Part shown: positions 4,703-12,201 of the stretch, piece after piece
Numbering within the stretch: position 1 is the stretch's first letter
How the letters are laid out: every line of letters begins with the position of its first letter
Assembly (NCBI GenBank): GCA_943913645.1
Contig: CALTYZ010000033.1
Location: 1-14,245, forward strand
Reading direction: 5' to 3'
DNA length: 14,245 nucleotides
Origin: an uncultured Corynebacterium sp.
GTDB lineage: Bacteria > Actinomycetota > Actinomycetes > Mycobacteriales > Mycobacteriaceae
Position numbers and translations under genes: made by a program
Notes under the pieces: model-generated
Told to the model about the DNA's origin: nothing
The model's database searches: none
The model's input: the letters and a program-made list of their open reading frames with translations, nothing else

Positions 4703-7267
4703 CTATTGCGCGATCGCGTCTAACGGCGGGGTAGCCGCTGCGCGTAGCGCTGGCCACACAGCGGCGATGACGCCCACGGCCACACTGCCGCCAAGCATGA
4801 CCCACACCAGGTCCCACGGCACCACGATGTTGGTCAGGCCTTTGTCGTGTAACACGGTCAAAAACGCCCATCCAAGGCCAAGGCCGAGCAGCACGCCAAG
4901 CACCGCGCCGAAAAACGCTATCTGCACCGATTCGAGGATGATCATGGTGCGTATTTGGCTGCGGTGGGTGCCAACGGCGCGCAGCATGCCAATCTCCTGG
5001 CGGCGTTCAATGACTGACAAGGTCAGCGTGTTGATGATACCGAGCACAGCGATGACCACGGCCAACGACAACAGTGCGTAGAGGATGAACAGCATCTGGT
5101 CGATGATGTCGAGCACCTCACCGGAGACATCGTCTTTGGATTGCACCTGGACCACGATGTCCTCGCGCACCTCGTTTTCCAGGTTGGCGCGCAGCTGTTC
5201 GTCGCTGACGGTGCCGTCATTGTTTGCGCCGAGCATGATGATGTTGACGCTGCCGGGTGGGGCAAGCCGTGTAGCAATGTCAGCGCTGACCACCACCGTG
5301 GTCAAGACGGAGGAGTTTTCGAAGATGCCGCCGACGGTGGCTTGCACCACGTCGGGGGAAAGCCCTGGGGCGGCGACGGTGACTGTATCGCCAACAGACC
5401 AGCCATGGTCCTCCGCCCAGGCTCGCGGGGCGATGACGGTATCTCCGGTTAAGTCAGACGAGCCGGCAACCATGTCCATGGTGGTCAAGTTTCCTGGGTC
5501 GCCGTAGAGCACGGGAGTCATACCGAATTCGCCGAATTGCACCGCGTAGTCACCGTTGATGGTCAGCGGTGCTTCCGTGTAGGCGGCAACGTCACCCACA
5601 CCAGCGACCTCGGGGATGCGTTCCATCAGGTCACGCGGGATGGGAAAAGCCCCCATCATGGGCCCAGCAAGCACATATTGGGCACTGACTTCGTTTTTGG
5701 CAACGTCATCAACCGAGTGCTTCATGGACGCACCCAACATGCCGATGATGGTCACCAGCGCAATGCCCAGCATGAGTGCGAACGCGGTGGCGGATGTGCG
5801 CCGCGGGTTGCGCTGTGTGTTCGTGGAGGCGAGCTTGCCCACAGTCCCGAACGGCGCACCGATGAGGCGACCCAGCGGCGGCACGACTGGCAGCGAGATT
5901 GCCGGACCTGCCAGGAACATGCCCGCGATCACTGCCACGGCAGTCACCCCCACGAGGATCGCGCGGTCTGCGGTGGCGCCGTCTTCCCAACGCAGCGCCC
6001 AGATCGCCAGTCCGACTCCGGCAGCGATGAGTAATCCCCCGATCACCGTGCGGGTAAGCAGTGGTTGCGGTGCGGCCGATTCGCTTGCGCGCATTGCGGC
6101 AACTGGTTGTACGCGTCCGGCATGTCGTGCTGGTGCCCAAGCAGAGACCATGGTGACAATGACACCGACGATGACCGGCACACTCACCGTGTCAGCGGCA
6201 AACCCGATGCCGCCGGCAGGAAGGTCCATGTTGTAGCTGCGCATGACGAGTTTGATGGCGGCGACCAGACCGGCTCCACCAGCCACACCGAGCAGTGAAC
6301 CGATCAGGCCGACGACTAACGCCTCGATGGAGACGGAGCGGGTGATTTGCCCGCGCGACGCCCCAAGCGCTCGCAGCAGCGCGAACTCTTTGGTGCGTTG
6401 CGCCACGATCATAGAGAAGGTGTTGGCGATCAAAAACGTGCCCACCAAAAGGCCCACCAGGCCAAAGGCGATGAGGAAGTAGGAAACGAAGCTCAACGCA
6501 TCACGCACCGATTGGGAGGCTTCCTCGGCGGCTGCTTCACCGGTGCGCACGCTCAGCTGCGGGTGTGCTTGGCTGATTCGTGCCTCCAGGTCCTGCGGCG
6601 AGGTAGCCTCGGTGGCGCTGAGCATGAGCCCTGGCACGGAATCATCAGCGACGTAGAAGTCGAGGTAGGTGCTTTCAAGCACCCGGAAATTCAATGACGT
6701 CGCCTGCACCACCTCATCCTCGTACAGCCCCACCACGTGGTAGGTGTGGCGGCCCGAGGTGTCTACGACGATGAGTTCTTGGCCCAGTTCGATGCCGTAG
6801 AGCTGGGCACCGCCGCGGTTGAGGATCGCTTCGGATTCATTCTGCGGTGCGACACCTTCGACGATGTCGGGTGCTTTCCCCACCGCCTCATCGGGGCTGT
6901 AGTAGATGCTGGTGGTTGCACTGCCCTGGCGAGTTTGAATCGCCTGTTCATCGATTGTTGCCGCGACAACGGTAACGTAGGCCGAGACGTTGACCCGGTC
7001 CACCCCATCAGTTGCTGCGACCGCGTCAGCCTCAGCTTTGGTCAGTGCGCTCGCATTTTCGCCCGGCTCGACCACAACATCGGCGCCGCTATATTGCGTT
7101 GCGACGGCACTGTCAAAGGTGCGCTCGAGCATGTTGGTAAACATCATCGAGCCAGCAATGAACGCGGTGCCGAGCACAACCGCCAGCACCGTGAGCGCGA
7201 GCCGCAGCTTGTGGGCCCGAATATTTCGCAGCGAGACTTTCGTCATCGCGTTGCTGCCGCCGCCCAT
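4703..7267 (-). CDS. ABC transporter permease, FtsX/MacB type
   Basis: This 854-residue membrane protein has two FtsX-type halves. A first membrane segment (about 23-46) is followed by a large extracytoplasmic domain (about 47-255), three segments near 258-282, 305-333 and 350-375, a middle group near 400-423, 434-462 and 490-515, a second extracytoplasmic domain (about 516-720), and three final segments near 722-750, 775-803 and 818-843. Both halves carry the FtsX coupling helix with Glu-(Phe/Ile)-x-(Leu/Met)-Leu-Arg-Ala (EFALLRALG and EIGMLRAVG). Such permeases move or release lipids, lipoproteins or peptides at the outer membrane face rather than importing solutes. The substrate cannot be told from sequence. 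The ATG at 7267 overlaps the ATPase stop as TAATG, so translation is coupled. The ATG at 7246 has no ribosome binding site. Confidence 0.93.
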   Translation of the reverse strand: MGGGSNAMTKVSLRNIRAHKLRLALTVLAVVLGTAFIAGSMMFTNMLERTFDSAVATQYSGADVVVEPGENASALTKAEADAVAATDGVDRVNVSAYVTVVAATIDEQAIQTRQGSATTSIYYSPDEAVGKAPDIVEGVAPQNESEAILNRGGAQLYGIELGQELIVVDTSGRHTYHVVGLYEDEVVQATSLNFRVLESTYLDFYVADDSVPGLMLSATEATSPQDLEARISQAHPQLSVRTGEAAAEEASQSVRDALSFVSYFLIAFGLVGLLVGTFLIANTFSMIVAQRTKEFALLRALGASRGQITRSVSIEALVVGLIGSLLGVAGGAGLVAAIKLVMRSYNMDLPAGGIGFAADTVSVPVIVGVIVTMVSAWAPARHAGRVQPVAAMRASESAAPQPLLTRTVIGGLLIAAGVGLAIWALRWEDGATADRAILVGVTAVAVIAGMFLAGPAISLPVVPPLGRLIGAPFGTVGKLASTNTQRNPRRTSATAFALMLGIALVTIIGMLGASMKHSVDDVAKNEVSAQYVLAGPMMGAFPIPRDLMERIPEVAGVGDVAAYTEAPLTINGDYAVQFGEFGMTPVLYGDPGNLTTMDMVAGSSDLTGDTVIAPRAWAEDHGWSVGDTVTVAAPGLSPDVVQATVGGIFENSSVLTTVVVSADIATRLAPPGSVNIIMLGANNDGTVSDEQLRANLENEVREDIVVQVQSKDDVSGEVLDIIDQMLFILYALLSLAVVIAVLGIINTLTLSVIERRQEIGMLRAVGTHRSQIRTMIILESVQIAFFGAVLGVLLGLGLGWAFLTVLHDKGLTNIVVPWDLVWVMLGGSVAVGVIAAVWPALRAAATPPLDAIAQ

Positions 7268-7992
7268 TAGTCTTCGATCCCGGCCATGACGTTAAGAATT
7301 GCGTCCATCGTTGGATCGCGCATCTCGTCGACAATGCGACCATCGCGCAGAAACACCACCCGATCTGCATACGAGGCGGCACGCGCATCGTGGGTGACAA
7401 TGACCACGGTTTGGCCGTCGTCGTCAACCGCATGGCGCAGAATGCTGAGCACTTCCCTGCCGGCGTTGGAATCCAAATTGCCGGTTGGCTCATCGCCGAA
7501 GATGATTTCTGGTTTGCTCACAAGTGCGCGCGCACAGGCAACACGCTGCTGCTGCCCGCCGGAAAGTTCGCTCGGACGGTGCCGCAACCGGTTGCTCAAC
7601 CCGAGCCGCGTCGTGACTTCCTCATACCAGGCGGCATCGACCTTGCGCCCTGCGATATCGGTGGGCAGGGTGATGTTTTCTGCTGCAGTGAGCGTTGGCA
7701 CCAGGTTGAAGGATTGAAAAATGAAGCCGAGCCGGTCGCGGCGCAACTCGGTGCGCTGCTTGTCGCTGAGGTGAGAAAGGGCTGTCTCACCAATGAACGC
7801 TTCACCGGAGCTAAACGCGTCCAGGCCGGCCATTGTGTGCATGAGCGTTGACTTGCCGGACCCGGATGGGCCCATGATCGCGGTGAACGCGTTTCGCGCA
7901 AACGCAATGTTCACCCCGTCGAGGGCCGCGACTTGTGTGTCGCCCTGCCCATAGGTTTTCACCAGATCAACGGCCCGAGCTGCTGCTTCCAT
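7267..7992 (-). CDS. ABC transporter ATP-binding protein, MacB/LolD type
   Basis: This 241-residue cytoplasmic ATPase powers the adjacent FtsX-type permease. Visible motifs are Walker A GPSGSGKST (41-49), Q-loop Gln93, signature LSGGQQQR (143-150), Walker B IIFGDE (163-168) with catalytic Glu168, D-loop near 172-174, and H-loop His201. The LSGGQQQRVACARAL form and the length match the LolD/MacB class that pairs with FtsX permeases. The ATG at 7992 is preferred: TAGCGT lies 7 nt upstream, giving a leaderless promoter. The upstream TTG at 8019 would add nine unrelated residues. The YeeE gene ends 57 bp upstream on the same strand, with no terminator seen between. Confidence 0.94.
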   Translation of the reverse strand: MEAAARAVDLVKTYGQGDTQVAALDGVNIAFARNAFTAIMGPSGSGKSTLMHTMAGLDAFSSGEAFIGETALSHLSDKQRTELRRDRLGFIFQSFNLVPTLTAAENITLPTDIAGRKVDAAWYEEVTTRLGLSNRLRHRPSELSGGQQQRVACARALVSKPEIIFGDEPTGNLDSNAGREVLSILRHAVDDDGQTVVIVTHDARAASYADRVVFLRDGRIVDEMRDPTMDAILNVMAGIED

Positions 7993-7999
7993 CCTTGCC

Positions 8000-8005
8000 A
8001 CGCTA
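8000..8005 (-). promoter_or_regulatory. -10 element for leaderless ABC ATPase gene
   Basis: TAGCGT on the minus strand, then 7 nt, then the ATG at 7992. No Shine-Dalgarno at a normal distance. Confidence 0.48.
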
Positions 8006-8049
8006 CATGCAATTGGCAACCGTCGGCGTTGATCACAGCATTCACTGCG

Positions 8050-9501
8050 CTAGCGGGACACGCTGGCCCCACTCAACACCTCAGGCTGTGCGCCATCCTT
8101 GACGACGGTGATTTGCCAGCCCGCAGCCCCCCGGCGCGAGAAGCCCTCAATGCCGTGACCATTATCGGCGGCCCACTGTGGGATCGACTCGGTGGCTTGG
8201 GTGCAGTCAAAGTCGATGACAAGGCGCTCACCAGGATTCAGTTGTGCGATTGCTTGTTTCGCCTCAATGAGGGGGAAGGGGCAAACCGCACCGAGGGTAT
8301 CCAGGGCGTAGCGGCCGTCGCCCAGCGGGCGCACCGAGCGGGTGTTGTGTTGGGTTGGCAGCGTGATCACCCCTGTGGCGCTAGGAAATGCTGCCGGGGT
8401 GGATTTGGCATCGTCTGCTGCTGGGAGCTCGTCGTGGAGTACTTCATCTTCTGCCGAGCGGATCGACTCGTCAGTGGAGTAGGTGTCATCAGCGAGCACT
8501 GCAAGCTCTGTTGGTGTGAGCCACCACTTGGCACCGGCGTAGACACCGAGTGCGATGAAGGCCATCGCGACCCATCCTTGGAAGCTGAACAGGGAGGTTT
8601 GCACCATGCCGTTGCCCACGGTGCACCCGCCAGCAAGCGATGCGCCGATGCCCATGCCAATGCCGCCGATGACCGCGCGGATCGAGGTGCGTGCGTCTGG
8701 GACGCGGACGCGGAATTCACCTGTGGCCTGGGCGGCGATGAACGCACCGATGAACAGCCCGATCACAAGCAGGGTGCCCCAGTTCAGGTATTTCGGGTCT
8801 GCGGTGACGGTGTAGCCCATGATGTGGGCTGATGGTGTGGTGATGCCGAGGCCGTCGTTACGCCCGGTCGCAGCAGACAGGGGCCACGCAATGACGCCGA
8901 GGACACCAATGAGTGCACCGGCAACATAGGGGTGCAAGGGGCGCGTCGGCCAGGATTGTTCCAGGGTGACTTTGGGATTTGCGGCGTCGCGAAGCACATA
9001 CAAGCGCACTGCCCAGGCTGTGGCCAGCGCGAAGGGAATTACGAACCACCATGGCGATACACCGAATGCCTGCGGCAGTGTGGTCAGCCCGCTGTCCCAC
9101 TGGTTGAACCAGGCGTTGACTTCCTGCAGCGCCCCGGATTTCATTGCCGCAGCAGAAAGGCCGTAGAAGACTAGTGCCAGCCACGATCCGACAAGTCCTT
9201 CAGCTGACCGGTACCAGGTGCCGGAGGCGCACCCGCCAGCCAGGATGATTGAGAGCCCGAAGATGAATCCGCCGACGATCACAGCGACCGGGTGAAAGGA
9301 GCGCCACTCCGGCGAGATGACGCCTAGTGACATCAGGGCGGTCAGCCCGACTGCGTGGACTGCGATGACGACAAAGAATGCGACCAGGCCGCGCCCGGAC
9401 TTCTGGAGGAATACATCACGCAACATGCCGGTGACGCAGAAGCGTCCCCGCTGCATGACTATTCCCAGCAAACCTCCCACAAGCAGTGCTGATGCCAACA
9501 C
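8050..9501 (-). CDS. YeeE/YedE-type sulfur-compound transporter fused to a TusA domain
   Basis: The 483-residue product joins two families. Residues 1 to about 335 form a YeeE/YedE membrane transporter with the conserved cysteine loops QRGRFC (Cys22), GGCASG (Cys91) and GGCTVG (Cys293). The characterised member TsuA takes up thiosulfate by relay between such cysteines. After an acidic linker (about 338-395), residues 397-475 form a TusA/SirA sulfur-carrier domain with the active motif CPFPL (Cys407). In other bacteria this domain is a separate protein, YeeD. The likely role is thiosulfate or related sulfur uptake with direct hand-over to the cytoplasmic domain, feeding cysteine synthesis (cysK/cysE lie about 3-4 kb away). 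The GTG at 9501 is chosen because GGAGG precedes it by 6 nt. The ATG at 9516 would place that site inside the frame. GTCTA-type half-sites lie upstream. Confidence 0.93.
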   Translation of the reverse strand: MLASALLVGGLLGIVMQRGRFCVTGMLRDVFLQKSGRGLVAFFVVIAVHAVGLTALMSLGVISPEWRSFHPVAVIVGGFIFGLSIILAGGCASGTWYRSAEGLVGSWLALVFYGLSAAAMKSGALQEVNAWFNQWDSGLTTLPQAFGVSPWWFVIPFALATAWAVRLYVLRDAANPKVTLEQSWPTRPLHPYVAGALIGVLGVIAWPLSAATGRNDGLGITTPSAHIMGYTVTADPKYLNWGTLLVIGLFIGAFIAAQATGEFRVRVPDARTSIRAVIGGIGMGIGASLAGGCTVGNGMVQTSLFSFQGWVAMAFIALGVYAGAKWWLTPTELAVLADDTYSTDESIRSAEDEVLHDELPAADDAKSTPAAFPSATGVITLPTQHNTRSVRPLGDGRYALDTLGAVCPFPLIEAKQAIAQLNPGERLVIDFDCTQATESIPQWAADNGHGIEGFSRRGAAGWQITVVKDGAQPEVLSGASVSR

Positions 9502-9507
9502 CTCGTA

Positions 9508-9512
9508 CCTCC
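9508..9512 (-). promoter_or_regulatory. Ribosome binding site deciding the YeeE start
   Basis: GGAGG with a 6-nt spacer to the GTG at 9501, downstream of the ATG at 9516. It favours the shorter 483-residue form, which starts directly at the first membrane segment. Confidence 0.65.
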
Positions 9513-9575
9513 ACATGTTTCACTTTCAAGACCTCAGGCACAACACTGCGCCTGTGCACTGACAGTAAAGGCAAA

Positions 9576-9614
9576 TGAACCTACCTGTCTACTAAATACA
9601 GATTGGGCTGTCTA
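9576..9614. promoter_or_regulatory. Two McbR-like operator candidates upstream of YeeE
   Basis: The McbR consensus I recall from C. glutamicum is TAGAC-N6-GTCTA. Here TGAAC-N6-GTCTA (9576-9591) and CAGAT-N6-GTCTA (9599-9614) each match 8 of 10 positions. They share the direct repeat CTGTCTA, spaced 23 bp apart. They lie 75-113 bp upstream of the YeeE start, a reasonable place for a repressor of a sulfur-uptake gene. Degenerate matches arise by chance. Confidence 0.35.
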
Positions 9615-9656
9615 GTTTGCGTCGAAAAGCAAGCTCAACATAGACACGGCGAGATG

Positions 9657-9703
9657 AATAAAAACAACGCCCACGCCAGCATCACAGTCTGGCTCGGGCG
9701 CTG
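9657..9703 (-). terminator. Intrinsic terminator after murA
   Basis: On the minus strand CAGCGCCCGAGCCAG (9689-9703) pairs with CTGGCGTGGGCGTTG (9665-9679): a 15-position stem with one mismatch and two G-U pairs, a 9-nt loop, then TTTTTATT. This is the clearest terminator in the window. It ends the ramA-murA unit 26 bases past the murA stop and isolates YeeE. Confidence 0.9.
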
Positions 9704-9728
9704 GAAACACGCAGCGAGTTGCTCTCAG

Positions 9729-11003
9729 CTAGTAAATCGGAGTTTCCTCGACCTCAACACGGCGAATGTCAGCGCCAAGCGCATTGAGCTGCTCAACAAA
9801 AGACGGGTACCCGCGGTCAATGTGGTACACATCGTGCACCGTCGTGACCCCATCCGCCACCAGACCGGCCAACACCAAGCCAGCGCCAGCACGAATGTCC
9901 GAGGACCACACATGCGTTGAGGAAAGCTGCTCAACACCACGCAGCACAACGTGATGCCCATCCACATTCGCATCCGCACCGAGACGCTGCATCTCATCAA
10001 CAAAGCGGAATCGGGCCTCAAAAACGTTCTCCGTAATCACCGACACCCCCTCAGCAATGGCAGCGATTGCGATGGCCATTGGCTGCAGATCTGTAGGAAA
10101 GCCGGGAAACGGCAACGTCTGGTAGTCAACTGCCTGCGGGCGCTGATCCATGCGCACGCGAAAGCCATTGTCATAGGTCTCCACATCCGCACCAGCCAAC
10201 TTGAGTTTCGACAAAGCCAGGTGCAGGTGCCGCGGCGCGATCCCAAGAACAGTGATGTCACCGCGCGTCACCGCGGCAGCATACGCCCACGTCCCGGCAA
10301 CAATCCGGTCGCCGACCACCGTGTGCTCGGTGGGACGCAACGAGGACACCCCATCAATGGTGATCGTCGAGGTGCCCGCACCTTCAATCCGCGCACCCAT
10401 GGAGATGAGCATCTCGCACAGGTCAACAATCTCCGGCTCGCGCGCCGCATTATCAAGCACCGTGCGCCCCTGCGCAAGCACTGCGGCGGTGAGAATGTTT
10501 TCCGTCGCACCAACCGATGGGAAATCCAGATTGATCGCGGCACCGCGCAACTCACTCGCCTGAGCCACAACCGCGCCATGCTCGATATATGTCGTCGCAC
10601 CGAGCTTTTCCAAACCAGTCTGGTGCATGTCCAGCGGCCGCGAACCGATCGCATCACCACCAGGAAGCGCGACCCGCGCCTCATGGCAGCGCGCAACCAA
10701 CGGACCCAGCACCGCCACAGACGCGCGGAACTGACGCACCGCCTCAAAGTCCGCGTTCGGGGAGAGATAAGCCGGGGTGCGAATGTGCACCGTCGAACCA
10801 TTGATTTCCACGTCACAGCCGAGACCGACAAGGACGTGGCGCATCAACGGGACATCCAAAATTTCGGGACAGTTGTGCAATGTGGTGGTCCCCTCGGCGA
10901 GCAAAGCCGCCGCCATCAACTTCAGGACACTATTTTTCGCACCGTCAACTCGCACAGTGCCCGCAAGTCGGGCACCGCCGGTGACCAGAAATTGTTGCTT
11001 CAC
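9729..11003 (-). CDS. murA: UDP-N-acetylglucosamine 1-carboxyvinyltransferase (MurA), Asp117 form
   Basis: This 424-residue enzyme transfers enolpyruvate from PEP to UDP-GlcNAc, the first committed step of peptidoglycan synthesis in the cytoplasm. It has the EPSP-synthase-like double domain of normal length, with the conserved VDGAKNS near 19-25 (Lys23, Asn24), RASVAVLGPLVAR near 93-105 and the catalytic loop PGGDAIG at 114-120. In most bacteria the third residue of that loop motif is Cys, the target of fosfomycin. Here it is Asp117, as in mycobacterial MurA, which predicts intrinsic fosfomycin resistance. The GTG at 11003 is chosen because it gives the usual N terminus and numbering and lies 7 nt after TACGCT. 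The TTG at 11021 overlaps no better signal. ramA ends 23 bp upstream on the same strand. Confidence 0.96.
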   Translation of the reverse strand: MKQQFLVTGGARLAGTVRVDGAKNSVLKLMAAALLAEGTTTLHNCPEILDVPLMRHVLVGLGCDVEINGSTVHIRTPAYLSPNADFEAVRQFRASVAVLGPLVARCHEARVALPGGDAIGSRPLDMHQTGLEKLGATTYIEHGAVVAQASELRGAAINLDFPSVGATENILTAAVLAQGRTVLDNAAREPEIVDLCEMLISMGARIEGAGTSTITIDGVSSLRPTEHTVVGDRIVAGTWAYAAAVTRGDITVLGIAPRHLHLALSKLKLAGADVETYDNGFRVRMDQRPQAVDYQTLPFPGFPTDLQPMAIAIAAIAEGVSVITENVFEARFRFVDEMQRLGADANVDGHHVVLRGVEQLSSTHVWSSDIRAGAGLVLAGLVADGVTTVHDVYHIDRGYPSFVEQLNALGADIRRVEVEETPIY

Positions 11004-11010
11004 GCCACTT

Positions 11011-11016
11011 AGCGTA
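11011..11016 (-). promoter_or_regulatory. -10 element for leaderless murA
   Basis: TACGCT on the minus strand, then 7 nt, then the GTG at 11003. There is no Shine-Dalgarno. If real, murA can be expressed without read-through from ramA. Confidence 0.45.
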
Positions 11017-11026
11017 CCCAAGGCCC

Positions 11027-11872
11027 TTACGGCAGCGCGCCAATTCTGCGCGCAGCGTTCACCGCCTCATAACGAGTGTGGGCACCCAATTTGCGCATCA
11101 CGCTGCGCAGGTAGGACTTCACCGTCTCAGCCCCAATGCCCATCTCCTCGGCCGCCTCCACGTTCGTATGCCCCAGGGCCACACACGAGAGCACATCGAG
11201 TTCACGAGCTGACAGTTTCGTCGTTTGCTTGACCCGCACCGGCGAAACCATCTGATCGCATAGCTGCTCAAGCTCTTTGCGCAAATGCTCATCTTCCACC
11301 CGGTTTGCCAACATGCGCAGCTTCGAGTGCGTTGAACGCACCTGCTCCCACTCCGCACCGTTCATCACCCTGCCCGGCTTCGGTGCCCCCTTGCTGCCGT
11401 CAAAACTGCGCAAAGCTGAGTTGACCGCAAGATCTTGCTCTAAAGTGCGCGCGGTAAGGGTCACCTCTTCAATGACCTTGTCACCCAACCGCACCGTGGA
11501 GTGCACACCGACATAGAGCACGCCGCGGATCTCGCGCTGTACAATCACCGGCACAGCCACAACCGAGTGCAGACCTTCGTCCTGAATTGGCTTGTCATAC
11601 TCGTGGGAGATGACGTTGGCGCGGGTGTAGTCAGACACACCAACAGCGCGCCGGGTAGCCACCACACGCCCACCCACTCCAGCATTGGGTTCAATGACTA
11701 AGTTCTGCAGCGCTGGAGTGCGCAACCCGATCCATTGCGTAATCTGGAGCCGGTTGTCCGCGAGCAACGTGCCATACATGGCAACTGGAATTCCCGTTGC
11801 TGTCTTCAGTGCAGTGAGTGCGGCGCGAATCGCGTCATCATCATTTTTGATCCGCTGCGTGTCCACAGTCAT
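11027..11872 (-). CDS. ramA: RamA, LuxR-type regulator of acetate and carbon metabolism
   Basis: The 281-residue protein has a GAF-like N-terminal sensor region (about 15-160) and a C-terminal LuxR helix-turn-helix (217-281) that begins with KLSARELDVL and has the recognition helix near 247-263. I recognise it as the corynebacterial RamA: the last 65 residues and the NRLQITQW and GVGGRVVATRR segments match my memory of the C. glutamicum protein nearly word for word. RamA activates acetate genes (pta-ack, aceA, aceB), acts on many other promoters and represses its own gene. The ATG at 11872 has GGAAGG 11 nt upstream and a nearer GAG. A GTG two codons later (11866) is possible. Its promoter appears to lie at 11963-11990, with a RamA-type run between -35 and -10. 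murA follows 23 bp downstream. Confidence 0.95.
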   Translation of the reverse strand: MTVDTQRIKNDDDAIRAALTALKTATGIPVAMYGTLLADNRLQITQWIGLRTPALQNLVIEPNAGVGGRVVATRRAVGVSDYTRANVISHEYDKPIQDEGLHSVVAVPVIVQREIRGVLYVGVHSTVRLGDKVIEEVTLTARTLEQDLAVNSALRSFDGSKGAPKPGRVMNGAEWEQVRSTHSKLRMLANRVEDEHLRKELEQLCDQMVSPVRVKQTTKLSARELDVLSCVALGHTNVEAAEEMGIGAETVKSYLRSVMRKLGAHTRYEAVNAARRIGALP

Positions 11873-11962
11873 GAGCTACTCAACCTTCCCGAAGCTGACC
11901 TGCGCTGAAAACGCGAGTGAAAACCTGAAATCTAGGACCTGAAACCTCAGAACACTGCCTTC

Positions 11963-11990
11963 ATCATATCGCCTCATTGGGGGTAGCCAA
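11963..11990 (-). promoter_or_regulatory. ramA promoter
   Basis: On the minus strand TTGGCT (11985-11990) and TATGAT (11963-11968) are separated by 16 nt. TATGAT matches the consensus at five of six positions. Start near 11956 would give a leader of about 84 nt. The spacer begins with ACCCCCA, a RamA-type motif, a position suited to autorepression. Confidence 0.55.
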
Positions 11991-12074
11991 AGTGACCCCA
12001 TCTGCCTGGGAATGTTTGGAGATGTGGGATTGACTACACCCACAGCCTGCCCCCAGGGGTGAGAGGGTGGGGGT
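11978..12074. promoter_or_regulatory. Cluster of RamA-type G/C runs
   Basis: TGGGGGT at 11978-11984, ACCCCA at 11995-12000, TGCCCCCAGGGGTG at 12048-12061 and a second TGGGGGT at 12068-12074. Known RamA sites are short runs of 4-6 G or C flanked by A/T/C or A/G/T, often in pairs. The cluster fits RamA acting on its own promoter and possibly on cysK. Confidence 0.5.
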
Positions 12075-12126
12075 AGCGCAATCCAGCCTGTCAACCTCGG
12101 ACTAGAACTAGCCTGTCTGCGCACAG

Positions 12127-12159
12127 CGGACTAGATGGTCTACTGTTGTGGTCTACGAT
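12127..12159 (+). promoter_or_regulatory. cysK promoter with McbR-like site
   Basis: TACGAT (12154-12159) is the best -10, giving a start near 12166 and a leader of about 36 nt. No clear -35 is seen. CGGAC-N6-GTCTA (12127-12142) matches 8 of 10 positions of the recalled McbR consensus, and GGTCTAC is repeated at 12137-12143 and 12150-12156, the second copy overlapping the -10. Binding there would block transcription. Confidence 0.4.
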
Positions 12160-12201
12160 GATTTTCGCACTCAAAACACACCCAGAGGAGCTGATTGACA
12201 G

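Larger units (their letters stand above)
11873..12201. other. ramA-cysK divergent regulatory region
   Basis: These 329 bp carry no gene. They hold the ramA leader and promoter, several G4-5/C4-5 runs of the RamA-site type, the inverted repeat TGTGGG-N10-CCCACA (12023-12044), a direct repeat ACCTGAAA in the ramA leader (11923-11930 and 11937-11944), and the cysK promoter with an McbR-like site. Both flanking genes start within it and point outward. Confidence 0.75.

Noticed and set aside
7933..8832. 299-codon plus-strand frame opposite the YeeE gene
   Set aside because: Antisense shadow rich in Cys, Gly and Arg, with no ribosome binding site.
9951..11012. 353-codon plus-strand frame opposite murA
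   Set aside because: Arg/His-rich composition typical of an antisense frame, and no start signal. murA is certain.
12023..12044. GlxR (CRP) binding site
   Set aside because: The known site is TGTGA-N6-TCACA. Here the half-sites are TGTGGG/CCCACA with N10.
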